A model generated the notes under the pieces. It searched no databases. It saw nothing but the letters and a program-made list of their open reading frames with translations, and had not been told where the DNA came from. Position numbers and translations under genes: made by a program. 64,000 nt of DNA from Neisseria zoodegmatis (GTDB lineage Bacteria; Pseudomonadota; Gammaproteobacteria; Burkholderiales; Neisseriaceae): positions 1,550,001-1,614,000 of the forward strand of contig NZ_LT906434.1 of NCBI RefSeq assembly GCF_900187305.1, given 5' to 3'. Shown here in pieces: positions 8,722 through 18,009 of this stretch (the stretch's first letter is position 1; each line of letters begins with the position of its first letter).

Positions 8722-9747
8722 TCATTTAAGCAGCAAGTAAACCATATAAGACAACGCTCCTCCACCAGCAAGCAGCCACAAAGCCAATACGCCCGCCAGT
8801 AGCAGCGGCTTGATACCCGCCGCCCTTACCGCCTGCCAACGTGTCGTCAACCCCAATGCAAACATCGCCGTAGTAAGCAGCAAAGTATCCAAGGTCAATA
8901 TCGCTTTGTGGATTTCAGACGGCAGCGGAAACCAGCTGTTCCATGCCACCATAGCCAAAAATGCCGGTACAAACCACGGCATTACCAGCCTCCCGCCGCT
9001 TGTTTGCTTGCTGCGGTCACCCATCACAAAAGGCAATGCCATAATCAACGGTGCCAGCAACATGACCCGAATCATCTTGGTCATCACCGCCACATCCGCA
9101 ACAGTCGGATTCACCGCCGCGCCCGCCGCCGCAACCTGAGCCACTTCATGCACGGTTGAGCCGGTGTAAATGCCCCAAGCAAACCAAGCGGCGACAGAGG
9201 CATCGTTTGGCAGTAACCAAACGGCCAGCAGCGGATAAACAAACATCGCCAGCGTGCCGAACACCACCACGGTTGCCACGGCCACACCCACATCACGTTC
9301 CTGTGCTTTGAGTACGGGTTGCACGGCCAACACCGCCGCCGCTCCGCATACCGCACTGCCCGCACCGACCAAAGCGGCCGTTTTGTTTTCCAGCCCGAAC
9401 CGCCGCCCCAGCTTCAAGGCCAGCATCATCGTTCCGGCTACGATTGCTGCATCCACCAGCAATGCCGGCCAGCCTACATAAGCGATTTGCGCCAGAGTCA
9501 ACCTGAAGCCGTACAGCATGATGCCCACCCGCAGCAGATGGGTTTTACTCAACGCAATGCCTTGAGGCAACAAAGCCGGTGTGCGCAGAAAAACGGTGTT
9601 GCCCAGTAACATGCCTGCCACAATAGCCAATGTGAGCGGGCTGATGCCCCAACCGGCCAGCACGGGCGATTCTGCCAGCAGCATACACAGCAGCGACACC
9701 GCCGCCAGCGGCACTAGCTGGATAAGCCCAAACCTGCTTTTCTGCAC
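8722..9747 (-). CDS. YeiH-family putative sulfate exporter
   Basis: Polytopic inner-membrane protein, 341 aa, with about ten hydrophobic segments. It matches the YeiH/UPF0324 family (conserved hypothetical protein 698), seen in GISPLTLAIVAGMLLGN, LRVGIMLYGFRLT, VGAGSAVCGAAAVLA and GIYTGSTVHEVAQVAAAG. The family is often annotated as a putative sulfate exporter; the substrate is not proven here. Start GTG 9747 with AAGGAAA about seven bases upstream. It stands alone, bounded by DUS pairs on both sides. Confidence 0.85.
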   Translation of the reverse strand: MQKSRFGLIQLVPLAAVSLLCMLLAESPVLAGWGISPLTLAIVAGMLLGNTVFLRTPALLPQGIALSKTHLLRVGIMLYGFRLTLAQIAYVGWPALLVDAAIVAGTMMLALKLGRRFGLENKTAALVGAGSAVCGAAAVLAVQPVLKAQERDVGVAVATVVVFGTLAMFVYPLLAVWLLPNDASVAAWFAWGIYTGSTVHEVAQVAAAGAAVNPTVADVAVMTKMIRVMLLAPLIMALPFVMGDRSKQTSGGRLVMPWFVPAFLAMVAWNSWFPLPSEIHKAILTLDTLLLTTAMFALGLTTRWQAVRAAGIKPLLLAGVLALWLLAGGGALSYMVYLLLK

Positions 9748-9791
9748 TTCAGTTTCCTTTTGATTATAAGTATTTGTTTCATGTTGTTATG

Positions 9792-9834
9792 AGGCCGTCT
9801 GAATGAAGTTATGCTTTCTTTTTTCAGACGGCCT
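9792..9834. terminator. Inverted DUS pair upstream of the YeiH-like gene
   Basis: AGGCCGTCTGAA and TTCAGACGGCCT, 19 bases apart. It lies between the divergent YeiH-like and nucleotidase genes, so a terminator role is doubtful; it may simply be an uptake signal. Confidence 0.4.
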
Positions 9835-9883
9835 TCAGCGCTTCTTATTACTAGAGTTTTCACTCATTATTTGAGGAAAGGAT

Positions 9884-9913
9884 TTGCTAAATAATGTAAA
9901 CTGTTTCTATAGT
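9884..9913 (+). promoter_or_regulatory. Candidate promoter of the periplasmic nucleotidase gene
   Basis: TTGCTA (9884-9889) and TATAGT (9908-9913) are 18 bp apart and leave a leader of about 95 nt before ATG 10014. Confidence 0.4.
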
Positions 9914-10013
9914 AATATAAAATCTAAGTTCGCGGCTGTGTCATTGCGCGTCGTTTTGATTGTATTGTAAATCGGATTAGTCCCTATCACCTTAAAACGA
10001 AGGAAGTGCCGTC

Positions 10014-11591
10014 ATGAAAAAAATCCTGCTCATCACCCTGCTCGCTCCCGCTTTTGCCCAAGCTTACCAAAGCGGAAAAACCTACCACATTACCGTTTTG
10101 CACACTAACGACACCCACGGCCGTTTTTGGCCGAACGCCCGCGGTGAATACGGTATGGCCGCCCATCAGACTTTGGTCAAACAAATCAGGCAGGAAGTGA
10201 AACAGAAAGGCGGTTCGCTGCTGGTGCTGAGTGCCGGCGACATCAATACCGGCGTGCCTGAGTCGGACGTCAACAACGCCCGTCCCGACATCGAAGCCAT
10301 GAACGCCATCGGTTATCAGGCTATGGCTTTGGGTAATCACGAATTCGACAATCCGCTGCAAATGCTCGGCATGCAGGAAAAATGGGCGAAGTTTCCCTTT
10401 ATTTCCGCCAATATCCGCCACAAAAAAACCGGCAAATATCTGGTGAAACCCTATGTGATGATGCGTGAGAAAGGACTGCGCATCGCCGTGGTGGGCTTAA
10501 CCACTGAAGAAACCGCCACCGCCGCCAATTTGGTGTACACCGAAAACATCATTATCGACAACACCGAGCGCTCCGCATCGAAAGCCCTAAACAACCTCAA
10601 ACGCCGCAAGCCCGATATTAAAATCGCCCTCACCCACTTGGGTTACCGCAGCGACATCAAACTGGCCAATGCCTTGCCTTCAAAATCCTTCGACATGATT
10701 ATCGGCGGTCACAGCCATACCCCCGTGTGCGTAGATTCGGAAGGCCGTCTGAAAAAAGACTATCGCCCCGGCGAGGCTTGCCAACCCGATTTCCAAAACG
10801 GCACATGGATTATGCAGGCCGGCGAATGGGGCAAATATTTGGGGCGCGCCGACTTCACGTTTAAAGACGGCAAGCTGACGCTGAAATCCTACCAACTCAT
10901 TCCCGTTAACCTGAAATACAAAACCGAAACGGCCGACGGCAAAACCGAATACGTTTTATATCAAAAAGAGATACCGCAAGATGAAAAGCTGGCAGGCCGT
11001 CTGAAAAAATATCAAGACGAAGCGGATAAAAAACTCAGCATCGAAGTCGGCAGCGTAAACGGCAAGCTCGAAGGCGACCGCAGCGTTGTCCGCCACCAAC
11101 CCACCAACCTCGGCCGCTTGATTGCCCGCGCCCAACGCGAACGCACGGGTGCCGATGTATCGGTGATGAACGGCGGCGGCATCCGCGATTCCATCCAAGC
11201 CGGCAAAGTCAGCTACAAAGATATTCTGCGCGTACAGCCTTTCGGCAACATCATCAGCTATGTGGGGCTGACCGGCAGCGAGTTACGCGAATACCTGCAA
11301 ACCATCAGCAAAATCAAACCCGGCTCGGGCGGCTATCCGCAATTTGACAATGTTTCTTTCGACGTTGATAAAGAAGGCGTGATCAGCAATATCCTCATCG
11401 GCGGCAAACCCTTGCAAGAACAACAAGTTTACCGCCTCGCACTTTCCGATTTTCTGGCCAACGGCGGGGATCATTATCCCAAAGTGGCCGACAGACCTTC
11501 TTATGTGAACACAGGCTTCGTCGATGCCGATGTACTGAAACTCTACTTTGAACGGCATTCTCCGGTAGATGTGTCGCAGTTTGAGAAATAA
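10014..11591 (+). CDS. Periplasmic 5'-nucleotidase / UDP-sugar hydrolase (UshA/NadN family)
   Basis: Metallophosphoesterase that removes 5'-phosphate from nucleotides and may hydrolyse UDP-sugars or NAD; predicted periplasmic. A signal peptide (MKKILLITLLAPAFAQA) is followed by the two-metal domain with LHTNDTHGRFW, SAGDINTG, ALGNHEFDNP (about 105) and GGHSHTP, and then the C-terminal substrate domain with NGGGIRDSIQAG, QPFGN and ANGGDHYP. 525 aa is about the family norm. AAGGA lies about eight bases before ATG 10014. Whether its main substrate is UDP-sugar, AMP or NAD cannot be told from sequence; no gene symbol is assigned for that reason. Confidence 0.88.
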   Translation: MKKILLITLLAPAFAQAYQSGKTYHITVLHTNDTHGRFWPNARGEYGMAAHQTLVKQIRQEVKQKGGSLLVLSAGDINTGVPESDVNNARPDIEAMNAIGYQAMALGNHEFDNPLQMLGMQEKWAKFPFISANIRHKKTGKYLVKPYVMMREKGLRIAVVGLTTEETATAANLVYTENIIIDNTERSASKALNNLKRRKPDIKIALTHLGYRSDIKLANALPSKSFDMIIGGHSHTPVCVDSEGRLKKDYRPGEACQPDFQNGTWIMQAGEWGKYLGRADFTFKDGKLTLKSYQLIPVNLKYKTETADGKTEYVLYQKEIPQDEKLAGRLKKYQDEADKKLSIEVGSVNGKLEGDRSVVRHQPTNLGRLIARAQRERTGADVSVMNGGGIRDSIQAGKVSYKDILRVQPFGNIISYVGLTGSELREYLQTISKIKPGSGGYPQFDNVSFDVDKEGVISNILIGGKPLQEQQVYRLALSDFLANGGDHYPKVADRPSYVNTGFVDADVLKLYFERHSPVDVSQFEK

Positions 11592-11619
11592 AGATTGTTC
11601 TTTTCTATGAAACTTTTAA

Positions 11620-11652
11620 AGCAGCAGATACTGAAATTTCTGCTGCTTTAAT
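11620..11652 (+). terminator. Terminator after the nucleotidase gene
   Basis: A stem of about ten pairs, AAAGCAGCAGA and TCTGCTGCTTT, closes a short loop 30 bases after the stop codon. Confidence 0.75.
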
Positions 11653-11780
11653 GTTTGCTTATACAGCTCAGAAGTTGTTGCAGTTGCTATCAACTTTTTC
11701 AGACGGCCTCTTGCTTCCTTCGGTTTGTAGTCTGTTGCTGTTAAGTCGCCACCAAGTTTGCAAAGCAACCTTTTATAAAC

Positions 11781-11817
11781 AAAAGCACTTTTATCCAACC
11801 AGATAAAAGTGCTTTCT
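11781..11817. terminator. Terminator of the TonB-domain gene
   Basis: A 14-bp stem (AAAGCACTTTTATC and complement) around CAACCA, with T-rich flanks. It lies about 20 bases past the stop of the minus-strand gene at 11840. Its symmetry could serve both strands. Confidence 0.8.
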
Positions 11818-11839
11818 TATTGAACATCAGCAGCAATGC

Positions 11840-12190
11840 TTAGCGGCTCAAACCTGCATGTTGAATCGGAGCGGTTTTGCTGAAATTAATTTCTTTGATG
11901 GCGCTGAAATGGATTGAATCGCCATTCATGGTTACCGGGCGCATATATTGTGTACGGATCCAGCTCACTGCATCTGCATCGATTTTTTTGGAGCCGCTGC
12001 TGCGCACAACACGAGCATCATTAACTTGGCCTGACGCGTCGATATCGATGCTCAAAGCCAAATTACCGATAATCGGCTGAACGGCTTCAGAAGCTTTTTG
12101 ATGAAAGGTAATATCTTGGGCAAGAGTCGTTTGCGCGGCTGACAGGAGCATAAAAGCAAATACGGTGGAAAGAGCACGTTTGATTTTCAT
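11840..12190 (-). CDS. Small periplasmic protein with a TonB C-terminal-like domain
   Basis: 116 aa. An N-terminal signal peptide (MKIKRALSTVFAFMLLSAAQ, cleavage after about TTLA) is followed by a short TonB-C-type fold: LSIDIDASGQVNDARVVRSS, then DADAVSWIRTQYMRPVTMNG. Real TonB has a membrane anchor and a proline-rich linker; both are missing, so this is not an energy transducer in the usual sense. ATG 12190 has AAGGA upstream; longer in-frame starts back to 12289 fall in very AT-rich DNA and are rejected. It is monocistronic with its own terminator. Role unknown. Confidence 0.75.
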   Translation of the reverse strand: MKIKRALSTVFAFMLLSAAQTTLAQDITFHQKASEAVQPIIGNLALSIDIDASGQVNDARVVRSSGSKKIDADAVSWIRTQYMRPVTMNGDSIHFSAIKEINFSKTAPIQHAGLSR

Positions 12191-12760
12191 TATATTATCC
12201 TTGTTCGTAATGTGTTTGGCCATCTTTGAATCATTAAATGCCAAAATATTTAAATATATTGAGAAAAATATAATTATTTTGGTATTCAATTAAAATATTA
12301 CACTTTTCTTGTTATGTATTCTGCATGATGGTAAATAATATTGCAAGCACTAAATTGGGATAATCGGAAAATATTTTAGATATTCGGATTATTTGAAAGT
12401 TTGAAAATAATTTAATTTGAACTTATATCTCCAATAACTAATTCTTGAAATATTTTTATTTTGGTTATTTATTATTTAATAACAACAGCTTGATCAAGCC
12501 ACAATCTGTTACTTTTCTTGAGTTTAACGGCAATTCTAAAAGATACCGTTTGTTTCTTTTAAGTACCGATTGTCTCTTATATGCAACTCGTATAATCCGT
12601 CTTTATCCAAAGATTTTCCATTTTCGGAGAATGGAACTGCCGCCGCAAAATGAATCGATATGGTGTAGAATCCGCATTATTTAATTTTTCAGACGGCCTT
12701 AATTCCAGCTACTCCGAGTGTCTTATTCTCTACATAATAAACGGCCGAAAAAGGAAGATC
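12191..12760. promoter_or_regulatory. AT-rich 570-bp intergenic region with a candidate dapF promoter
   Basis: No convincing gene is present. The region is markedly more AT-rich than its surroundings. TTGTCT (12570-12575) and TATAAT (12591-12596), 15 bp apart, form a possible dapF promoter. One DUS lies at about 12688-12700. The remainder (about 12200-12560) may hold regulatory sequence for the TonB-domain gene, but I see no defined site. Confidence 0.4.
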
Positions 12761-13609
12761 ATGAAAAAGCTGAAGTTTACAAAAATGCACGGGTTGGGCA
12801 ATGACTTTATGGTGGTTGACGGAATCAACCAGCAGCTCGACCTGAGCAGCGCGCCTTTGGCGAAATGGGCAGACCGCCATACCGGTGTGGGGTTTGACCA
12901 ATTATTGTTGGTGGAAAAGCCGAGCTCTGATGCCGTAGATTTCCGCTACCGTATTTTCAATGCAGACGGTGGCGAAGTGGAGCAATGCGGCAATGGCGCG
13001 CGCTGTTTTGTTCGTTTCGTGGTGGACAAAGGCCTTACCGATAAAACGGAAATCGTGGTGGAAACCGCCCGCGGAATTATCTTGCCGCGCTTGGCGGAAA
13101 ACGGTTTGGTTATGGTCAATATGGGCAAACCGCATTTCATGCCGTCTGAAATTCCGTTTATCCCCGCAGCAGGAGAAGCTGCCGATTCTTTAACCCACAT
13201 TATCTTGCTCGGCTTGGAATCTGTGGCGGTAAGCTGCGTGAACATGGGCAATCCGCATGCGGTAATCGTGGTGGAAGATGTGGATACTGCTCCGGTTGAG
13301 GTATGGGGAGAGGCTGTGGAGTCGCACGAGCAATTCCCCGAGCGTGTGAATGTAGGTTTTATGCAGGTGGTCAATGATAAACATATCCGATTGAGAGTGT
13401 ATGAACGCGGTACGGGTGAAACGCAAGCTTGCGGTACCGGCGCTTGTGCGGCGGTGGTAACCGGTATGCGTTTGGGTTTGCTCGCAGAGGGAGAAGAAGT
13501 GCGCGTGAGCTTGCCGGGTGGAGATTTACTGATTACTTGGCAACCCGGCGCCGATGTGATGATGACCGGCCCCGTTGAAACTGTATATGAAGGTGAGCTG
13601 CAATACTGA
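12761..13609 (+). CDS. dapF: Diaminopimelate epimerase
   Basis: PLP-independent racemase that interconverts LL- and meso-diaminopimelate for lysine and peptidoglycan synthesis. 282 aa with the two catalytic cysteines: Cys76 in EQCGNGARC and the second in [12 protein letters not shown]. The N-terminus [16 protein letters not shown] is diagnostic. ATG 12761 follows AAGGAAGATC; the open frame upstream of it includes a translated DUS. An AT-type DUS (ATGCCGTCTGAA) lies inside at 13139-13150. The stop overlaps the start of the DUF484 gene (TGATG), which implies translational coupling. Confidence 0.97.
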   Translation: MKKLKFTKMHGLGNDFMVVDGINQQLDLSSAPLAKWADRHTGVGFDQLLLVEKPSSDAVDFRYRIFNADGGEVEQCGNGARCFVRFVVDKGLTDKTEIVVETARGIILPRLAENGLVMVNMGKPHFMPSEIPFIPAAGEAADSLTHIILLGLESVAVSCVNMGNPHAVIVVEDVDTAPVEVWGEAVESHEQFPERVNVGFMQVVNDKHIRLRVYERGTGETQACGTGACAAVVTGMRLGLLAEGEEVRVSLPGGDLLITWQPGADVMMTGPVETVYEGELQY

Positions 13610-14265
13610 TGAAAAAAGAAAACGTTTTGGATTTTTTAAGGGAGCATCCTGATTTTTTGGCAGAACACGCCGATGAGCTGGGCATACGTTTGCGCGATGA
13701 TAAAGTGCGTTCGTTTGCCCAAGCCCAATTGACGGCTTCACGGCTGAAAATCGAAAAAATGGCCGGCCAACTGCAAACCATGTTGGCCGATTCGGAAGCC
13801 AACCGCCGTATTATGCTGCGCCAACTGGCTTTGGACGTGAAATTGCTGCAAGCCAATACGGTGGCGCAGTTGGTGCAGGCCTTATATCAATCTTTGGAAG
13901 ACGATTTTGATATTCGCCGGTTTCGTTTGGTGTTGATTGCCAAACCGCAAAACAAAACGCGTATTCCTGAAAAGGTTTGCCTGCCTGCCGGAGCCGATAA
14001 GGTCAATATTGAAATTGCCGCTTTGGATGCGCCGGTTTTGGGCACCAAAATCAGCGCGGAAATGCGCGCACTGTTGCCGGATGACGGCATAGTGCTCGAA
14101 AGTTTTCTGCAACTGCCGATACCGATAGGCGGCAAAACCGGGGCAGTATTGTTGGCAGGCGATGAAGACGTGAACCGTTTTGCGGCCGATTTGGAAACAG
14201 AAACGGTGCGTTACATGGCGGATGCTATCGGCGCGGCTCTATCCCGCATGATGGGATACCGCTAA
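13609..14265 (+). CDS. DUF484 family protein
   Basis: 218 aa, matching DUF484 (YigA-like) proteins: an N-terminal FLREHPDFLAEHADELGIRL helix pair followed by a GAF-like C-terminal part. The family commonly follows dapF and precedes xerC in proteobacteria; here xerC does not follow. ATG 13609 overlaps the dapF stop by one base. Function unknown. Confidence 0.85.
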   Translation: MKKENVLDFLREHPDFLAEHADELGIRLRDDKVRSFAQAQLTASRLKIEKMAGQLQTMLADSEANRRIMLRQLALDVKLLQANTVAQLVQALYQSLEDDFDIRRFRLVLIAKPQNKTRIPEKVCLPAGADKVNIEIAALDAPVLGTKISAEMRALLPDDGIVLESFLQLPIPIGGKTGAVLLAGDEDVNRFAADLETETVRYMADAIGAALSRMMGYR

Positions 14266-14266
14266 C

Positions 14267-14872
14267 ATGGCCGTCGGTTTTGATTTATGGGTATTGGCTG
14301 TTTACATTACCGTATTTATTGTTGCCGCTTTTAAGGCGGGTGAATTTCAATGGCTTTGGGCAAGTGTTTTGCTGTGGTTGGGTTTCAGCGTGATCGGCGC
14401 TCAACTGCTCCCGGGTATATTGGGCATTACTTATCTGGCGCCTTTGTATATTCCGCATTTTTACATCGCTTTGGCGAGCCTGTTTTTTTTCATCAACCAC
14501 TGGAAAAAGCTGCCTGAAAAAGGTTGGTGGCAGGCGCAGGAAACCAACGGCTTTATCAGTTTGTTTGCCGTGAGCGGAATGCTGATGACCGCGGTGTTTT
14601 TGTTGTTGGCATTTTTGGTGTATCTCCGTTTTCCAACCGGCATCACGCCTTATGTGATGCCCGCCCTGCTGCAAATGTATGCGCTCAAACCTGCGTATTG
14701 GTTTGTTGCCCAAGCGTTGATTATGTTGATTTTCTATGTACACCGCAGTTTGATTTCAAAGGAGCCGGTTACGCGGTTTAGCGGCAAGCAGTTGCAGGCC
14801 GGTGTTTTGATGGCTTTTTTATTTCAGACGGCCTATGTATTCAATGAATTGCTGAATATCCGTTTCGGTTAG
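14267..14872 (+). CDS. Polytopic membrane protein of unknown function, 201 aa
   Basis: About six hydrophobic segments with short loops (for example LWVLAVYITVFIVAAFKAG, FYIALASLFFFINHW, MLMTAVFLLLAFLVYLRF). I do not recognise the family. The ATG at 14267 starts one base after the DUF484 stop, so it is the third gene of a dapF operon. A DUS near 14823 encodes FQTA in the last transmembrane segment. The protein ends ELLNIRFG. Confidence 0.75.
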   Translation: MAVGFDLWVLAVYITVFIVAAFKAGEFQWLWASVLLWLGFSVIGAQLLPGILGITYLAPLYIPHFYIALASLFFFINHWKKLPEKGWWQAQETNGFISLFAVSGMLMTAVFLLLAFLVYLRFPTGITPYVMPALLQMYALKPAYWFVAQALIMLIFYVHRSLISKEPVTRFSGKQLQAGVLMAFLFQTAYVFNELLNIRFG

Positions 14873-14918
14873 GTCTCGCCTTAACAACTAAAAGTTATAA
14901 CCTAAGAAACATAAGATA

Positions 14919-14946
14919 TTGGGCTTTCATATAATTTGAATATAGT
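14919..14946 (+). promoter_or_regulatory. Candidate cysK promoter
   Basis: TTGGGC (14919-14924) and TATAGT (14941-14946) with a 16-bp spacer, about 35 bp upstream of the RBS. Confidence 0.5.
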
Positions 14947-14988
14947 ATAAAAGTATCCGACATTTTGATTCATCAGGAGAGCAGAATT

Positions 14989-15921
14989 ATGAATATTGCA
15001 CGCAACATCACTGATTTAATCGGCAATACCCCGCTGGTAGAGCTGAACCGCCTCACAGAAGGCCTGCCCGGCCGCGTGGTTGCTAAACTAGAATTTTTCA
15101 ACCCCGGCAGCAGCGTTAAAGACCGCATTGCCGCTTCCATGCTGGACGCTGCGGAAAAAGCAGGCAAAATCAATCAAAACACCACCATCATCGAGGCCAC
15201 CAGCGGCAATACCGGTATCGGCTTGGCGATGGTTTGTGCCGCCCGCGGTTACAAATTGGTGATTACCATGCCGGAAAGCATGAGTAAAGAGCGTCGGATG
15301 TTGCTGCGTGCGTTTGGTGCGGAGTTGATTCTTACCCCCGCAGCGGAAGGTATGGGCGGCGCGATTGCCAAAGCTAAATCGCTGGTTGACGAAAATCCCG
15401 ACACTTACTTCATGCCACGTCAGTTTGATAATGAAGCGAATCCCCAAGTTCACCGCGAAACCACCGCAGAAGAAATTTGGCGCGATACCGACGGCCAAGT
15501 CGATATTTTTGTGGCCGGCGTAGGCACCGGCGGCACGGTAACGGGTGTGGGCGAAGTTTTGAAAGCCCGCAAACCCGAAGTGCAGGTAGTTGCGGTAGAG
15601 CCTGAAGCCTCTCCGGTTCTCAGCGGCGGCGAAAAAGGCCCCCACCCTATTCAAGGTATCGGTGCAGGCTTTGTGCCCAGCATTTTAAATACTCAGGTTT
15701 ACGACAGCATTATTAAAGCTTCTAACGAAGACGCTTTTACCACTGCGCGCGCTATGGCCGAGAAAGAAGGCATTTTGGTGGGCATTTCTTCTGGTGCGGC
15801 TGTTGCGGCTGCTTTGGAATTGGCCAAAAAACCTGAAAACGCAGGCAAGCTGATTGTGGTGCTGATTCCTTCTTACGGCGAGCGTTACCTTTCTACTCCA
15901 TTGTTTGCTGATTTGGCTTAA
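14989..15921 (+). CDS. cysK: Cysteine synthase A (O-acetylserine sulfhydrylase)
   Basis: PLP enzyme that joins sulfide and O-acetylserine to make cysteine. 310 aa. The PLP lysine is Lys44 in PGSSVKDR. The substrate loop TSGNTG, the phosphate loop GVGTGGT and the SSGAAVAAA segment are intact. ATG 14989 has AGGAG upstream. The gene is monocistronic, with its own candidate promoter and a strong terminator. Confidence 0.96.
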   Translation: MNIARNITDLIGNTPLVELNRLTEGLPGRVVAKLEFFNPGSSVKDRIAASMLDAAEKAGKINQNTTIIEATSGNTGIGLAMVCAARGYKLVITMPESMSKERRMLLRAFGAELILTPAAEGMGGAIAKAKSLVDENPDTYFMPRQFDNEANPQVHRETTAEEIWRDTDGQVDIFVAGVGTGGTVTGVGEVLKARKPEVQVVAVEPEASPVLSGGEKGPHPIQGIGAGFVPSILNTQVYDSIIKASNEDAFTTARAMAEKEGILVGISSGAAVAAALELAKKPENAGKLIVVLIPSYGERYLSTPLFADLA

Positions 15922-15942
15922 GGTCAATCTTGCAAACATGTT

Positions 15943-15970
15943 AAAGGCCGTCTGAAAACGGCCTTTTTTT
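15943..15970 (+). terminator. Terminator of cysK built from a DUS
   Basis: AAAGGCCGT-CTGAAA-ACGGCCTTT followed by a run of T. The loop and left arm contain one DUS; the right arm is only a partial complement. Confidence 0.85.
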
Positions 15971-16017
15971 ATATCTGTTTGAAATTTATATCTATACGTG
16001 TTGCGGCTTGTGTATGT

Positions 16018-16500
16018 TTAGAGATACTTTCTCATCAATTCGCATCGCACCGCCACTTCCCGGCTTAACGGCAAAACCGCTTCGCCCAGCGATTCGTATC
16101 CGTTGAGCTTATAAAATGCCACCGAATTTAACGACGCATAGAGTTTGATGAAACTCAAGCCCGCGTCGATGGCCAATTCTTCCGCCCGCTGCAACAAAGC
16201 CGTACCCAAGCCGTGATTGTGTACGAAGGGGTGAACATACAGGGCATCCAGCTGCGCTTCTTTGAAATCAAGCTGGAAAAAACCTTGAATATGGCCACGG
16301 TATTCCACCACCCATAAGGCTTTATTCGGATCGGCAATGGTATCCAGATAACCGGCAGGGCTGATCAGCTTGCTCCACACTTCCAATATTTTATTGTCGT
16401 AGCTGCGGGTGCAGGTGTATTGCACCGAATAGCGGTGGGCATTGTAAATGTGTTCGCAATCTTGGGCGGTGGCGGGGCGGAGTACGGTAATCAGGCTCAT
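16018..16500 (-). CDS. GNAT family N-acetyltransferase
   Basis: 160 aa with the GNAT fold: an N-terminal strand (VLRPATAQDCEHIYNAH), beta-4 (AQLDALYVHP) and the acetyl-CoA loop HNHGLGTALLQRAEELA, ending with NSVAFYKLNGYESLG, as in RimI/ElaA-like enzymes. The acceptor substrate cannot be told. ATG 16500. It is convergent with cysK and is followed on the other side by recR. Inverted DUS copies lie just upstream (16514-16551). Confidence 0.85.
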   Translation of the reverse strand: MSLITVLRPATAQDCEHIYNAHRYSVQYTCTRSYDNKILEVWSKLISPAGYLDTIADPNKALWVVEYRGHIQGFFQLDFKEAQLDALYVHPFVHNHGLGTALLQRAEELAIDAGLSFIKLYASLNSVAFYKLNGYESLGEAVLPLSREVAVRCELMRKYL

Positions 16501-16691
16501 CGTCGTCTCTTGGTTTTCAGACGGCCTGTATGAGGATAGAGGCCGTCTGAAAAAAGAAAGAAAAAAGGGAAAATTTCATGCGGAAAATACGCGTTTTTTT
16601 GCCGGCTGTGAAGTTATTTATACCAAGCGTAACTTTTTCTCTATAAACGGATATTTTTTCAATTCAGACGGCATCTTCGGCTCGTGCCGCA

Positions 16692-17297
16692 TCATTCTTT
16701 GAGCAAACGCCGTTCATAAACCGCCTGCGCCAAAGTGCCGGCATCTATGTATTCAAGCTCGCCGCCCAACGGAATGCCGCGCGCCAAACGGCTGACCTTA
16801 TAAGAAAGGTTTTTAAACAGTTCCGACAGCACATAAGCCGTGGCATCACCTTCTGCGGTGAAATTGGTAGCAATGATGATTTCTTCCACTTCGCTGTTTT
16901 GCAGCCGCTCGACCAGTTTGTCTAAAGCGATATGGCTCAAATCCATGCCCTGCGCCGGATTAACCTGCCCCATCAGCACAAAATACAAGCCGTCGTGGCA
17001 GTTGGCCGCTTCCATGCCCGACACATCGGCAGGCATGTGTACAATCATCAGGCGGCGTGGGTCGCGTTCGGGGTCGGCGCAGATGTCGCACAACTCACCT
17101 TCGCAAAACGTATTGCAGCGCGCGCAATGATGCACCTGCTTCAACGCGTGTTGTAGCGCATCTGCCAATTCCTGCGCACCGTCGCGGCTGTGCTGCAATA
17201 ATTGGTAAGCCATGCGCTGTGCAGATTTGGGGCCGACATTGGGCAGAATTTTCAGCGCGTTGATTAATCGGGTAAAAGCATCGGGATTTTTAGGCAT
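16692..17297 (-). CDS. recR: Recombination mediator RecR
   Basis: RecFOR-pathway protein that loads RecA on gapped DNA. 201 aa with the helix-hairpin-helix (ILPNVGPKSAQRMAY, about 17-31), the zinc-binding cysteines Cys58, Cys61, Cys70 and Cys73, and the Toprim region (MIVHMPADVSGMEA; IIIATNFTAEGDATA). ATG 17297. It lies downstream of glnB on the same strand, separated by a hairpin. A DUS directly abuts the start. Confidence 0.95.
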   Translation of the reverse strand: MPKNPDAFTRLINALKILPNVGPKSAQRMAYQLLQHSRDGAQELADALQHALKQVHHCARCNTFCEGELCDICADPERDPRRLMIVHMPADVSGMEAANCHDGLYFVLMGQVNPAQGMDLSHIALDKLVERLQNSEVEEIIIATNFTAEGDATAYVLSELFKNLSYKVSRLARGIPLGGELEYIDAGTLAQAVYERRLLKE

Positions 17298-17355
17298 TTT
17301 TCAGACGGCCTGTGGGATAGGGGCAAACAGCTCGGATTATATAGCACTTTAACTT

Positions 17356-17380
17356 AAAGGCCGTCTGAAAAACGGCCTTT
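17356..17380 (-). terminator. DUS-derived hairpin after glnB
   Basis: AAAGGCCGT and ACGGCCTTT arms enclose a DUS core. It lies between the glnB stop and recR. Confidence 0.65.
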
Positions 17381-17412
17381 GAAGTTTGATTCAACGGTTT
17401 TCAAGCAATCGC

Positions 17413-17811
<399 letters not shown>

Positions 17812-18009
17812 TCAATGGGCTGTTCAGGCCGTCTGAAAAGGAAAATCCGGCCAATCAAACGGGTTTTTAATACAAGCCAGCGAACCGCAGACAGTACGGC
17901 TAATACGGCTGGCACATTAAAAATTAATTCGGTTGATTGCAGCCGAGCAGACCATACTGATTTTGTGTACAATTACGCCCATTTCCAACCGCATGTGTGA
18001 GCTAGATTC

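Noticed and set aside
11616-11798. 60-aa minus-strand frame
   Set aside because: Starts with TTG inside one terminator hairpin and ends in another; no RBS, no family.
12445-12684. 79-aa plus-strand frame in AT-rich DNA
   Set aside because: TTG start, low complexity, no RBS; it overlaps the likely dapF promoter.
17940-17980. purL promoter around TACAAT (17968-17973)
   Set aside because: No acceptable -35 at the right distance; left unassigned.
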